From CAYLJJ01 sp964384025 (GTDB lineage Bacteria > Myxococcota_A > Bradymonadia > UBA7976 > UBA1532): 64,000 nt of DNA. Location: assembly GCA_964384025.1 (NCBI GenBank), contig CAYLJJ010000008.1, positions 46,321-110,320 on the forward strand. Reading direction: 5' to 3'. Shown here piece by piece: positions 9,701 through 17,304 of this stretch (positions are counted from its first letter, which is position 1; every line of letters starts with the position of its first letter). Position numbers and translations under genes: made by a program. The notes under the pieces are model-generated. The model saw only the letters and a list, made by a program, of their open reading frames with translations. It was not told the DNA's origin and did not search any database.

Positions 9701-12642
9701 GCTTTGCTTGGCGTTTCAGCTTGGACGCTGAGCATTGGCTCTATGTCGATGGGCGCCGAGAGACCCCCTTTCGTTTGGAGGAAGCGGGTGTGCTCTTGAG
9801 CTTAGGTGAGGAGAGCCCTCGACTGCTCTCGCTGAGCCCAGCGGAGGGGAGCAGCCTGGGAGGAGAGCGGATTTTAGTTGGTGGAGAGGGTTTTCGGCCA
9901 GGGGCTCAGCTGCGCTTTGGGGGGATCCCAGCGCGGACGGAGTATCTGAGCGAGAGAGCCTTGGAGGCGCTGAGCCCTGCTCAGGAGATGGGAGAGGTGA
10001 CGATCAGCTTAGAGCAGGAGGGGGGCTTTGCTCAGCTACCGGAGGGCTTTCGTTATTTCCGGGCGATTCAAGGGGCGCGGGCGCTGCCTCCAGAGCATCT
10101 ACGCTGGAATTGGGGGGAGGAGGCTCCTCGCTTGAGAGCGCAGGCGCCCCTCGATCTTCGGGCTCAATTGGGCTTTGCCTCGGTTGAGGGGAGTTGGATC
10201 TGGGTAGGGGCGGAAGCAGAGGAGGGGGTCTGGGTGGCTCAGCCTCCGCAGCTGCCTCCGGGGCTGTATGAAGTAGCATGGCGTTTCTCTTTCCCAGGAG
10301 ATCCTTGGACCTTGGTGGATCTGGATGGGGCAGAGAATGGATATGATCCGCAGCTTGCGGTGCTCCTTGAGGTGCGACCTCCCCCTGCGTTGAGGATAGA
10401 GAGGTTGAGCCCTGAGCCAGGCCCTTCTGGAGCGCATAAACTGGAGCTTTTTGGAGAGGGCTTTCTGCCCGGGATTCGAGCAGAGATGGGGGGAGAGGTG
10501 CTGGAGCTGGGCTCTCAGGAGGAGAGGAGGCTGATCTTGGAGATCCCAGCGCAGGCTCCAGGGAGACTGGAGATTCGGCTTGAAAACCTAGAGGGAGAGC
10601 GCCTTGAGTTTGGACACGAGATCTACCCTGAGATGGATTGGGGGCGGCTGGAGGCGGCGGCGGAGTTAAGCGCAGAGGTGGGCGAGACTCTGGAGATCAG
10701 GGGGCTGCTGATGGCCAGAGGCACAGAGGGAGCGGGTCCTCTTTTGGGCCTAGAAGCGGAGCTGGGCTACGGGCCACCTGGGAGCCATCCAGAGGGGCTG
10801 GGGTGGCGCTGGGTATCGGGGAGATGGTTAGAGCAGGTGGGCAGAGAGGATCGCTACAGCGCCTCGCTTCAGATCTCTCGTTGGGGAGAGTACCAGTTGG
10901 CGTATCGCTTTGGGAGCGCGGGGGCGAGGGGGTTGTTGGCGGATAGGGTGGCGGAGACAGGGTATCGGGTTGAAGAGAGCAGCCTTTTGAGGCTTGAACC
11001 TCATGTAACGGGCCTGAGCCCCAGCGCGGCGGCGGCGACGGGGGCGGTGGAGTTGGAGATCATTGGGAGGGGCCTTGATGAGCGGTTGAGTTTGAGCTTG
11101 GAGGGGAGGGCGCTGCCCTTTGAAGTGGGGACAGATCGTCTGCGCTTTAGCCTGAGACCTCCTTTAATGGAGACAACGCGACAGGAGATCATCCTGGAGC
11201 TTGAGGGGCGAGATCTGCCCTTTGTCTGGTTTTTACCTGTCGGAGAAGTGCAGCTCATCGATGATGAGTTGAGCGCGCCGCTGGGGCCACCGGGGCCTCG
11301 ACTGCGAGCCTTGGTCTCTATCTTGGGGCTGAGCGAGCAGCCTGGAGTGAGCCCTGGGCTGCGCGCCCAGCTTGGTTTGCGGCGAGGAGAAGAGATCATC
11401 TGGCAGGAGGCTGACTACCTAGAGGATCGAGAGGGCTCCGATCTCTTTGAGGCTGAGGTGAGGGCGGAGGAGGCGGGAGATTACGAGGTATTTTGGCGTT
11501 TTAGTACAGCGGAGGAGGCGGGTTGGTTTGAGTTTGGGGAGCCTCCTGGAGAGCTGAGCTTAGAGAGAGAGGGGCTCTATATCAGCGAGCGATATCCCAG
11601 AGCCTTCTCGGCTACAGAGGGGGGGGTTTTGGAGATCAGGGGGAGAAGCTTGGGGGCGGCGAGAGCTTGGCTGGATGGAGAAGCGTTGGCGATCTTGAGC
11701 CAGGAGGAGGAGGAGCTCTTGATCTGGCTGCCTGCGGGGCCGCCTGGGGAATCTCTGCTGCGCTTGGAGAGCGAAGAGGGTGAGGCTGAGGTCCCCATCG
11801 AGCGTTTTTTGGCGGAGGAGCCCCAGCTCTTAGAGCCGGTCGCTCTAGAGATCTCGCTGGGTTCACGCTCAGAGTGGATCTATGGGCGAGTGAGGGGGGA
11901 GCTAGAGCATGTAGAGCTGGGCTTTGGTCGACCAGGAGAGGCGCTCTTGGAGTGGAGCTGGGAGGCAGGAGAGTGGGCAGGAGAAGAGGAGGGCTTTAAG
12001 ATCTATCGAGGGCGGCTGGAGCCAGAAGAGAGCGGTCATTTTCTATTCGCGTGGCGCTTTGGTCCTGATGGAGAGAGCTGGATCTATGGAGATCGGGGAC
12101 AGCTGCCCAGCTATGAGGCAGATGAAGCGGGGAGGCTTAATGTCCTGCCTCGCATAGACAACATACAACCAGAGAGCGCCTCCTATGAGGGGGGGCGGCT
12201 CATCGAGATCTCGGGGGCTGGCTTCCGTGACGGTCTTGAGCTCCTGTTGGAGGGAGAAGCGCAGGCTCTCTTGGAGCTGAGCCCAGAGCGGCTTCTCTTT
12301 ATCCTGCCTGAGCTTGAGATCAGGCCACCCGAGACACAGCGGAGGCTCTCATTAAGCTTGATGAATCCAGGAGTGCCCGCCTTGAGCCTGCCGCTTCAGA
12401 TCTATGTGCCCTTAAGAGAGGCGCGGCTGAGGAGAGCAGAGGTCTCCCTGCTGCGAGGCGAGAGGGAGCAGCTCTTGGAGGTGGAGATCCACCTTGAGGG
12501 TTGGACGGAGTTGGCGGGTCCTCTACAAGGACTGCGTGCGGAGCTGGGCTGGGGACCTTGGGGGAGTTCAGCGCCTCAAAATCCAGAGTGGCGTTGGATC
12601 GAGGGGGCTTGGCTGAGAGAGGAGGGGGCCTTAGAGATCTAA
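3781..12642 (+). CDS. Giant TIG/IPT-repeat surface lipoprotein, N-terminal part (in-frame stop)
   Basis: This is 2953 residues of a still longer protein, stopped by an in-frame TAA at 12640-12642. The next 2400 bases continue in the same frame as the same kind of repeat. The TTG start at 3781 gives a signal peptide ending LLILLLAC, a lipobox, so the protein is a likely surface lipoprotein. Residues ~130-640 hold six tandem TIG/IPT (immunoglobulin-like) domains with the signature SLxPxxGPxxGGTxVxxxGxGF. After that, TIG domains alternate with a second beta-rich module marked by LxAELGYG, W-x-W, FAWRFSLDGxHW and DLDGAENGY. About 18 TIG and about 12 second-type modules lie before the stop. TIG chains act in adhesion or as extracellular spacers. 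Codon use is uniform throughout, so it was built by internal duplication, not by recent acquisition. Confidence 0.85.
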   Translation: MLKVPVFFSAPSPSLNRYRLLSLLILLLACDDAGEGSIDDAGEPPCPLIFIEHPSPGAHQQARLLLEGDIPPSLEAPGTLLHNGEASALEMKGGRFSGVLNLSSGENEVQVIIGSCRSELLWLQLLPTPGPQIYSLEPQAGPLSGGFPIQLRGRGFLEGLSLSLGDQPIWELELLDSERLEFVAPEVSSPGRVDVNLRNPDGRSATLEEGFEWRLPPRLSRVIPSSGPTSGGSLVHVEGVGFQSPLRLRFGAAEAEILSISAQEIRCKTPPGAPGLVDVEILAQDRLGDRLEEAWLYLENQGPRADTLSPTQGPTAGGTLVEIRGRGFSEVEQVRFGELGVIPQELHEEWLHVISPAHPSAQVDVILVDRFGELAPLPEPFTFIAPEQPEIESLSPSWFREEGGRLTVEGRGFEGVLQISLAGIELELLSQSAQRLELNAPPHEAGRHLFLLRNQEGHEAQADLLYFENRAPEIISLEPDRGPLAGGTRVRLRGRHLLPEMSLYLGGQETELEALEGEDLILRSPRGLQPGWVDLEMETPDGYLGRREEAWLYLAEAPPAIHSLEPSEGPETGGTWVLLRGAHLRPGIKILLGGLPTTEQEILDSGSALFLTPAQPPGDASVELLSIEGTRLEGVEHFKFYPWPSWVGLRPPSLQGEILGLAWAPRAHEQLRAELGYSSLVEPDAWLWEPMEPLGLQGGLIAFKAQPELSPGDYRLCARFSLDGEHWRWADGDGAENGWSLEACPSFHQPSPLEQVEISPQEGPSRGGTQLRFSGLPEGSELSLEGEPIALQGRIWSTPPHAPGLVQLHLRLGEDERLISFEYFPVPERISWVQAEIETSKLEPRVRFELEVEAPGSQPQLQVELEGLPVEFGQLAPDRFWVEPLVQELGRYRLRAKISLDAQHWQEAPPAWLRITSPPAPQILSFAPQALPAAEGVFLQVQVEGEQPGTRFELGGERLWSDGERLLIPQDLLGEHKLQMINPDGQRHEVGPLLIYPWPEHLRLPKQDQGAHPGPIKLSLAVLEHDRLQAPSPGALAMLGIWEEEDWRWLRADYEGRDGEWDLYSHELELNEDLRYLFRFSLDSGGHWKQSAEGSVDLNLEGPLPQLLIPGSGSNAGGTLVELQGQGFAEGIRAWLGGQVLELEHLSEQQLRFITPAGQGIAILELETPDGARGELRGFRYQAPLQLSGPEQAFLDEGVLFEISQSHPQMLEDLEIGLGHLAEPESWRWYPTTANSEGGSSALLVPTELGALQVQLRDREGRARAEPLTLEVRQREGPEIWSLRPEALPSEGGRFRLEGRFEPGAWALLEQEPLQILNQGADWMEISLPPQEPASLMFWLSNPDGQRVGRSFEIFPLPLGPRLLEGERQILEGESLSLRAFAQADPRLRAELGLQSPEGWRWSAGELMGISEGLAHFSALFQAEEPGGLAWTFRFSLDGQRWREAALGWLEIEARDRAQLLGLRPALGPSGQWVEVLGEGLELEAGWLGGQALELSGGREGWSLLIPEGPGGLLDLELQQSDGERLRLEGAFERLTRPPEVRLLNAIDPLRLAAEAEGPWIELACENPEALLRARLADQLWPLPRVAEVRFGAPLPPLLEGDHHLEFEISIDGGAHWWSTGLGLNLEARLGPSFSSLSPEVLGPEGGWVVFVLGRALPSTQLFLEEEELQLIGEGEFRGFQAPARAPGAYSLRLEDERGSDHLQLFYAAQPEEVQLLEPIELEVELGQRVDGRLRGEGRCELGWGQSRHPALLDWSWSETGSFQAEAPGDYGLAVRCRFGEGAWRYGDLEGPGFSWAEAGRLRVRPWPPAQLLTLQPEEGPSRGGTLIQIMGMEFRAGDQLLFGEQPAEILSLEPQEIQALSPPGPPGELEIPLVRQGATEAPGRLTFRYYPFPVEAEMEAPLSPILRLSEEVEVGAWLQLVGGTEGLEAELGLGRGEYIEEMEWRPIEEWEELEDGRLRFSALLSPREEGSLSFAWRFSLDAEHWLYVDGRRETPFRLEEAGVLLSLGEESPRLLSLSPAEGSSLGGERILVGGEGFRPGAQLRFGGIPARTEYLSERALEALSPAQEMGEVTISLEQEGGFAQLPEGFRYFRAIQGARALPPEHLRWNWGEEAPRLRAQAPLDLRAQLGFASVEGSWIWVGAEAEEGVWVAQPPQLPPGLYEVAWRFSFPGDPWTLVDLDGAENGYDPQLAVLLEVRPPPALRIERLSPEPGPSGAHKLELFGEGFLPGIRAEMGGEVLELGSQEERRLILEIPAQAPGRLEIRLENLEGERLEFGHEIYPEMDWGRLEAAAELSAEVGETLEIRGLLMARGTEGAGPLLGLEAELGYGPPGSHPEGLGWRWVSGRWLEQVGREDRYSASLQISRWGEYQLAYRFGSAGARGLLADRVAETGYRVEESSLLRLEPHVTGLSPSAAAATGAVELEIIGRGLDERLSLSLEGRALPFEVGTDRLRFSLRPPLMETTRQEIILELEGRDLPFVWFLPVGEVQLIDDELSAPLGPPGPRLRALVSILGLSEQPGVSPGLRAQLGLRRGEEIIWQEADYLEDREGSDLFEAEVRAEEAGDYEVFWRFSTAEEAGWFEFGEPPGELSLEREGLYISERYPRAFSATEGGVLEIRGRSLGAARAWLDGEALAILSQEEEELLIWLPAGPPGESLLRLESEEGEAEVPIERFLAEEPQLLEPVALEISLGSRSEWIYGRVRGELEHVELGFGRPGEALLEWSWEAGEWAGEEEGFKIYRGRLEPEESGHFLFAWRFGPDGESWIYGDRGQLPSYEADEAGRLNVLPRIDNIQPESASYEGGRLIEISGAGFRDGLELLLEGEAQALLELSPERLLFILPELEIRPPETQRRLSLSLMNPGVPALSLPLQIYVPLREARLRRAEVSLLRGEREQLLEVEIHLEGWTELAGPLQGLRAELGWGPWGSSAPQNPEWRWIEGAWLREEGALEI

Positions 12643-15042
12643 GGAGCGAGGCTCCCCGAAGAGGAGCCAGGAGAATACAGCTTTGCTTGGCGCTTAAGCA
12701 CCGATCCGAGCCCAACACCGCAGTGGCTATGGGTGGATCTTGATGGTGCAGAGAACGGTTATCAGCCAGAAGAGGCTGGGCGACTGCTGTTGGGGACGCG
12801 ACCGGAGATCAACGCCATAGCGCCTGGAGAGGCGCCTTTGGGCGAAGAGGTGTTGCTGCATATTTGGGGAGGAGGCTTTGAGGAGGTTCGGGTTCACCTG
12901 GGGGCTGAAGAGGCTGAGATCCTGGAGCAGAGCCCTGAGGAGATCTGGGTTCAGGGCCGTTGCCGGGAGCGAGGGTTGTTAAACATCCAGGTCTCCAACT
13001 CTGAGGGCTTTGAGGGTCTCTTAGAGGGGGCTCTTAACTGCTTTGAGTTGCCCGAGAGCGCCCAACTGGAGGGGCCTCAGAGCCTAAGAATCTATCTGGG
13101 CGCTGAGGCCCCCGAGGTCTTCGCCTGGGTTCAGGCTGAGGAGCCCCTCGCGCAGCTCGGCTATGGTCCCCAGGGCAGCGATCCCTCAAGGGATCCTGCT
13201 TGGCATTGGAGCCCTGCGGAGCTGTTGAGCCATGAGGAGGGCTCAGCGCGAGTGCGTGCCCTCCTAGAGCCTGAGACTCGAGGCTTCTTCCAGTTCTGTT
13301 TTCGCTTTGGTTTTGATGGAGAACATTGGCTCTACGCCGACCTCGATGGCAGTCAAAACGGCTACTCCAGCCTGCAGGCTGGGCGACTGGCGGTTGAGGT
13401 GCAAGGACCTCCTCCTCCCTATCTGGAGCGCCTGACTCCCCAGGAGGGACCCAGCCAGGGAGGCAGCTCCCTCCTGCTTGAGGGCCGCGACTTTGAGGAG
13501 GGGGCTAGGCTCATCTGGGACGGTAAGCCCCTCGAATCTACATATCTTGATCGCCGCCATATCCAACTTATCAGCCCCCCTGGGGAGGCCGGCCCTGTCG
13601 CTTTGGAGCTGCTTAACCCCGATGGACAGGTCGATCTGCTGGAGTCAGCTTTTGAGTATTACCCCTATGCCGACTGGTGCAATCTGCACTGGCCTGCAGA
13701 CCTCGCGCTCCTCCCTGGCGAGGAGAGCGAACAGATCTATGGACGGGCACGCTTGGAGGGCTTGGAGTTGGGCCCTGAGGGTGAACCTTGGCGCGCTCAG
13801 CTCGGCTATGGCCCCGCAGCGCAGCCCCCCGATGATGAAGCTTGGAGTTGGCTGGAGGGGGAGTTTCTGGGTTATCGAGGAGAGAGCGTCGAGTTTCGAG
13901 CGCGGCTCCTTTTAGAGGAGCCGCGACCTCTCCGTTTTCTCTGGCGTTTTAGCCTCGACGGAGGCCTCCACTGGTGCTTAGGAGACCTGGATGGCTCAGG
14001 CAACGGCTATCAACCTGAGCAAGCAGGAGAGATCAGCCTCTCTCCCGATCTTCTGCCTCCCACCATCCTGAGCCTTGACCCTCCCGCCCTCTCCAGCAGA
14101 GGAGGCTGGTTGGAGATCAGAGGCAGCGGCTTTCAAGCAGACACCCGCCTCTGGTTCGCCAACGAAGAAGCTCTGGAGTTGGAGTGGCTCGATGAAACCA
14201 CCCTCTGGGCCCGCGCAGGCCCCCTGCCTCCAGGCCCTCTAGAGCTGCGCCTACTCTCTGCTGGATTGAACCTCTCCTACTCCGGTCTAGAGATCTTCCC
14301 TGCACCCGAGCTTCTCCTCTTTGTCTGGCCTCCTCAGAGCCACTCCTGGCTCGCCTTACCCAGCCCTGAGATCTTTGGACGTATCCGCGCCCCTCACCAC
14401 ACCCAAGCGCAAGGCCCAGCCGCAGGGCTCAGGATGGAGCTGGGTTGGGGTCCTCTACAGCTCCCCCCTCAGCACCCCGCTTGGCGCTGGATCCCAGGAG
14501 AGTTTCAAGCTGATCTTTTGGATGGAGAGGAGTATCGCGCTCAGATTCAAGCTCAGTATCCCGGCTCCTTTGCCCTCGCTTGGCGTGCCAGCCTCGATCA
14601 AGGTTTGCACTGGAGCTATGGAGATCTAGATGGCGGCGAGTTTCAGCTGGAGCGCTGCGCTGAACTCACCGTAGGCACTCCACCTGAGATCACCGAGATC
14701 TCCCGTGAGCCCCCCTTTATCGAGATCTATGCTGCTGAAGAGGCGGAGGGCTTCTCACTCTTGGGGCAGCCCCTCCCTCAGATGGAGGCGGGAGACTGCA
14801 TCCTCTTGCCCCTCTTCGCTGAGGAGTTGGAGTTAAAGTTTGAAGGGCATACCTTGAGCCACCTCAGTTTGGAGATCTCCCCCTCTCCTGCTCAGAGCCT
14901 CTCCTTTCAAGAGGGAAGTTGGCGCCCCACCTCTCAACCCAGTCCTGGAGACTGTGCCCCTCAACTCTGTGCTAACGCCCGACTTGACCCTGAAGAGGAG
15001 GGGATCGACTGTGGAGGCTTCTGTTTGGAGGGCTGCCCCTGA
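12643..15042 (+). CDS. TIG/IPT-repeat protein, C-terminal part beyond the in-frame stop
   Basis: The frame of the preceding gene continues here without a shift. The first ATG is at 12733 (769 residues, MDLDGAENGYQPEEAGRLL), but it lies in mid-domain, has no ribosome binding site and no signal peptide. It is therefore the distal part of the same gene and not an independent one. It contains three more TIG domains, each followed by the second repeat module, whose DLDGxxNGY copies are best preserved here. The C-terminus is Cys-rich and ends EEEGIDCGGFCLEGCP, like the VDCGG-type C-terminal motif of many myxobacterial secreted proteins. With the stop restored to sense the full protein would be about 3753 residues. 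If the stop is real, this part is probably not exported or not made. Confidence 0.75.
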   Translation, partial: GARLPEEEPGEYSFAWRLSTDPSPTPQWLWVDLDGAENGYQPEEAGRLLLGTRPEINAIAPGEAPLGEEVLLHIWGGGFEEVRVHLGAEEAEILEQSPEEIWVQGRCRERGLLNIQVSNSEGFEGLLEGALNCFELPESAQLEGPQSLRIYLGAEAPEVFAWVQAEEPLAQLGYGPQGSDPSRDPAWHWSPAELLSHEEGSARVRALLEPETRGFFQFCFRFGFDGEHWLYADLDGSQNGYSSLQAGRLAVEVQGPPPPYLERLTPQEGPSQGGSSLLLEGRDFEEGARLIWDGKPLESTYLDRRHIQLISPPGEAGPVALELLNPDGQVDLLESAFEYYPYADWCNLHWPADLALLPGEESEQIYGRARLEGLELGPEGEPWRAQLGYGPAAQPPDDEAWSWLEGEFLGYRGESVEFRARLLLEEPRPLRFLWRFSLDGGLHWCLGDLDGSGNGYQPEQAGEISLSPDLLPPTILSLDPPALSSRGGWLEIRGSGFQADTRLWFANEEALELEWLDETTLWARAGPLPPGPLELRLLSAGLNLSYSGLEIFPAPELLLFVWPPQSHSWLALPSPEIFGRIRAPHHTQAQGPAAGLRMELGWGPLQLPPQHPAWRWIPGEFQADLLDGEEYRAQIQAQYPGSFALAWRASLDQGLHWSYGDLDGGEFQLERCAELTVGTPPEITEISREPPFIEIYAAEEAEGFSLLGQPLPQMEAGDCILLPLFAEELELKFEGHTLSHLSLEISPSPAQSLSFQEGSWRPTSQPSPGDCAPQLCANARLDPEEEGIDCGGFCLEGCP

Positions 15043-15052
15043 ATAGGGAAAG

Positions 15053-17296
15053 CTATTTTGGACCCTTCTTCTGTTTGCCCCTCTTGGGCTTTTTGCCTCT
15101 CTTAGGCTTCTTGGGTTTCTGAGGAGAACCAGGGGGTAGACGAGCGCCGGTGCGGCCCTGCCCCAGCCAGAAGAGGTGGTGGTCAGCGTAGAGAAGGAGC
15201 TGCTCCCGCAGCGCTGGGGCTTCAGGGTGTAGATCGTAGATGTTGTCTCGCTCTTTGGGATCCCGGGCCAGATCATAGAGTTCAAAGGTGTTCTCATTGA
15301 TGCGATAGATGATCTTCATCTGGCCCAGCCGCATCCCCACTTGATGCCCTGCATAGTTGGAGTCGGGGAGCACCTCAAAATAGATCGGGATTAGAGCCGC
15401 AGGGGTCCCCTCGAGGATCTCCTGAGCCCGGCTGCGGCCCAAATAGCTCTTAGGGATGGAGAGACCTAAGAGATCCAAGATCGTGGGTGCGATCTCCATT
15501 TGAGAAGCGGGGATTTCGATCCGGCGTGCTCCAACACCAGGGACATGCATAAAGAGGGGCACATGGATCACCTCCTCATAGAGCGTCTTGCCATGAAAGC
15601 GATGCCCATGGTCGAGGAACTCATCTCCATGATCAGCGCTCAACACAAAGAGGGTGTTCTCCCAAAGCCCCTCAGCCTTAAGGCTCTCTACCAAGCGGGA
15701 AACCTCATCATCAGTGTAACGCAGGATCGCTTCATAGCGTCCCCTGTCTGAGTCCTCCTCAGCAGGGTAACCAGGGACCTCAAAGTAGGGATCATGGGGG
15801 TCGTAGTAGTGGGCCCAAGCGAAGAAGCGATCTTGCTGTCTGGCCAGCTTGCCCGCCTTCCACTTCCTCAGGTGCTTAAGGAGGCCATCTGTGAGATGCG
15901 CTGATCCCGGCTTGGCCCCATGGACGCTGTAATGGCTGGTATCATAGTTGGCCACCATCATCCCCTGCCGCAGCCCCCGTATAAAGAAGACAGTGACGTT
16001 GGCGAAGAGGGCGGTGTGCCACTTATAGGCCCCAAGGACCTCAGTGAGCAGCTTCATACGTCCCACCGGAGTCTGATCGCGGCCCATATTTAAGCGGCTG
16101 GGTACGGTGCTGGTCATCAGCGCGGAGACAGACCAGTAGGTTGAAGCTCCCTGGGTGTAGGCGTTACGAAAATCGACATTGGCCTCCGCTAGGGCTCTGA
16201 GCTTGGGCATCTGCTCTAAAAAGGAGTCATGACGCACCGCGTCCAGGGTGATCAGCAAGACGTTCCAACTACGCCGCGCTCCCGGTTTTTCGCGCTTAGG
16301 AGCGCGCAGGGGATCCGCCCTCTTCTCCATATCAGCCCCTGTGCAGTTTTGATCGATCCCATCTCCAGGGGGATCAAAGACTCCTGGGCGCCGCTTTGAG
16401 TCACCATCATCACAATCCCCTCCTGCGAAGAGCCCAGGGACTCCATCCCCATCATAGTCTCCCAGTTGCCCAAGGCGCTGCGCGATCATGCCCGCTACGA
16501 GGGTGTCGCGGTTGAGGGCCAAGAGCCTGCGTTGACTCTCTCCTAGGTGATAGACAGACCAGACAAAACCAGCCCCAAAGAGAGGCAAAAGCAGGGCACC
16601 CCAGAGGAGGCGCCTCAGTGAGATCTTCGGCGTCAGCCAAGCACAGCCCCAGAGCAGCAACAGCCAGATCAAGGTCAGACGCGCGGGGCGCAGATCGACA
16701 GTGTGCAGCTCCTCTTTCAGGAGAGGCGCCAGCCAAGCTCCTGCCAGCAGCCCCAAGACCACCCAAAGCACACCCGCTCGACCCCGAGGATCCAGCGCGG
16801 TGGGGAGCTGCTCTCCCAAACGATCAATCAGCCGACTCCAGAGCCCCACCATCAGCCCCGCTAAGGCCAAAGAGAGGAGCAGCGCAGCGACCGCCACGAG
16901 GCCCACCGCAAGGCCCTGGTAGATGCCCCGCTGAAACATCTTGGTGAAACGCTGGGTGGCGATCTGGGTGAGCAGCAGGATCAACGCAAAGCTGAAGAGG
17001 CTGTGTAGGAGCCAAGCCCCCCGTTGGCTGCCTGAGATGCTCCCTTCGATGCCCCAACGCCAGCCTTTAAGACTGCCTTGAACGCTCAACAGAAGGAGCA
17101 GGCCCAGGAGCCAAAGAGGCAGGCCCAAGAGCCCGGCGACAGCAGCGGAGAAGCCCAGGAGTTGTGTCCCGCTGCCCAGCACTGTATCCCCCAACAGGAG
17201 AGTACGGAGGATCTCAAAGGCGACGATCAGGGCTGCAGCCCAGACAGGCGTGAGGAGCGCCCGGAGGGGCAGAGAGAGAAGCTGCTTTGGATTCAT
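15053..17296 (-). CDS. Membrane sulfatase-like enzyme with embedded MopE-type metal motif
   Basis: A 747-residue alkaline-phosphatase-superfamily enzyme. Residues ~10-250 form about seven transmembrane helices. Residues 278-322 (DYDGDGVPG, GGDCDDGD, GDGIDQNC) form one MopE-like Asp/Cys metal-binding motif. Residues ~343-690 are the catalytic domain, with metal ligands in LLITLDAVRHDS (Asp352) and LSADHGDEFLDHG, and YYDPHDPY between them. The nucleophile region reads STYWSVSALMTSTVPSR, with no Cys-x-Pro-x-Arg, so a formylglycine is not expected there; Thr or Ser may serve, as in phosphoglycerol or phosphoethanolamine transferases. The Lys/Pro-rich C-terminus is cytosol-like. Last gene of a four-gene operon, 8 bp after the AgmX/PglI lipoprotein gene. 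Substrate unknown, probably an envelope glycan or lipid. Confidence 0.82.
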   Translation of the reverse strand: MNPKQLLSLPLRALLTPVWAAALIVAFEILRTLLLGDTVLGSGTQLLGFSAAVAGLLGLPLWLLGLLLLLSVQGSLKGWRWGIEGSISGSQRGAWLLHSLFSFALILLLTQIATQRFTKMFQRGIYQGLAVGLVAVAALLLSLALAGLMVGLWSRLIDRLGEQLPTALDPRGRAGVLWVVLGLLAGAWLAPLLKEELHTVDLRPARLTLIWLLLLWGCAWLTPKISLRRLLWGALLLPLFGAGFVWSVYHLGESQRRLLALNRDTLVAGMIAQRLGQLGDYDGDGVPGLFAGGDCDDGDSKRRPGVFDPPGDGIDQNCTGADMEKRADPLRAPKREKPGARRSWNVLLITLDAVRHDSFLEQMPKLRALAEANVDFRNAYTQGASTYWSVSALMTSTVPSRLNMGRDQTPVGRMKLLTEVLGAYKWHTALFANVTVFFIRGLRQGMMVANYDTSHYSVHGAKPGSAHLTDGLLKHLRKWKAGKLARQQDRFFAWAHYYDPHDPYFEVPGYPAEEDSDRGRYEAILRYTDDEVSRLVESLKAEGLWENTLFVLSADHGDEFLDHGHRFHGKTLYEEVIHVPLFMHVPGVGARRIEIPASQMEIAPTILDLLGLSIPKSYLGRSRAQEILEGTPAALIPIYFEVLPDSNYAGHQVGMRLGQMKIIYRINENTFELYDLARDPKERDNIYDLHPEAPALREQLLLYADHHLFWLGQGRTGARLPPGSPQKPKKPKRGKKPKRGKQKKGPK

Positions 17297-17304
17297 CTGA
17301 CCTG

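Noticed and set aside
12733..15042. Reading the 769-residue ORF as an independent downstream gene
   Set aside because: It begins in the middle of a repeat module, in the same frame as the gene before, without a ribosome binding site or signal peptide, so it is the tail of that gene.
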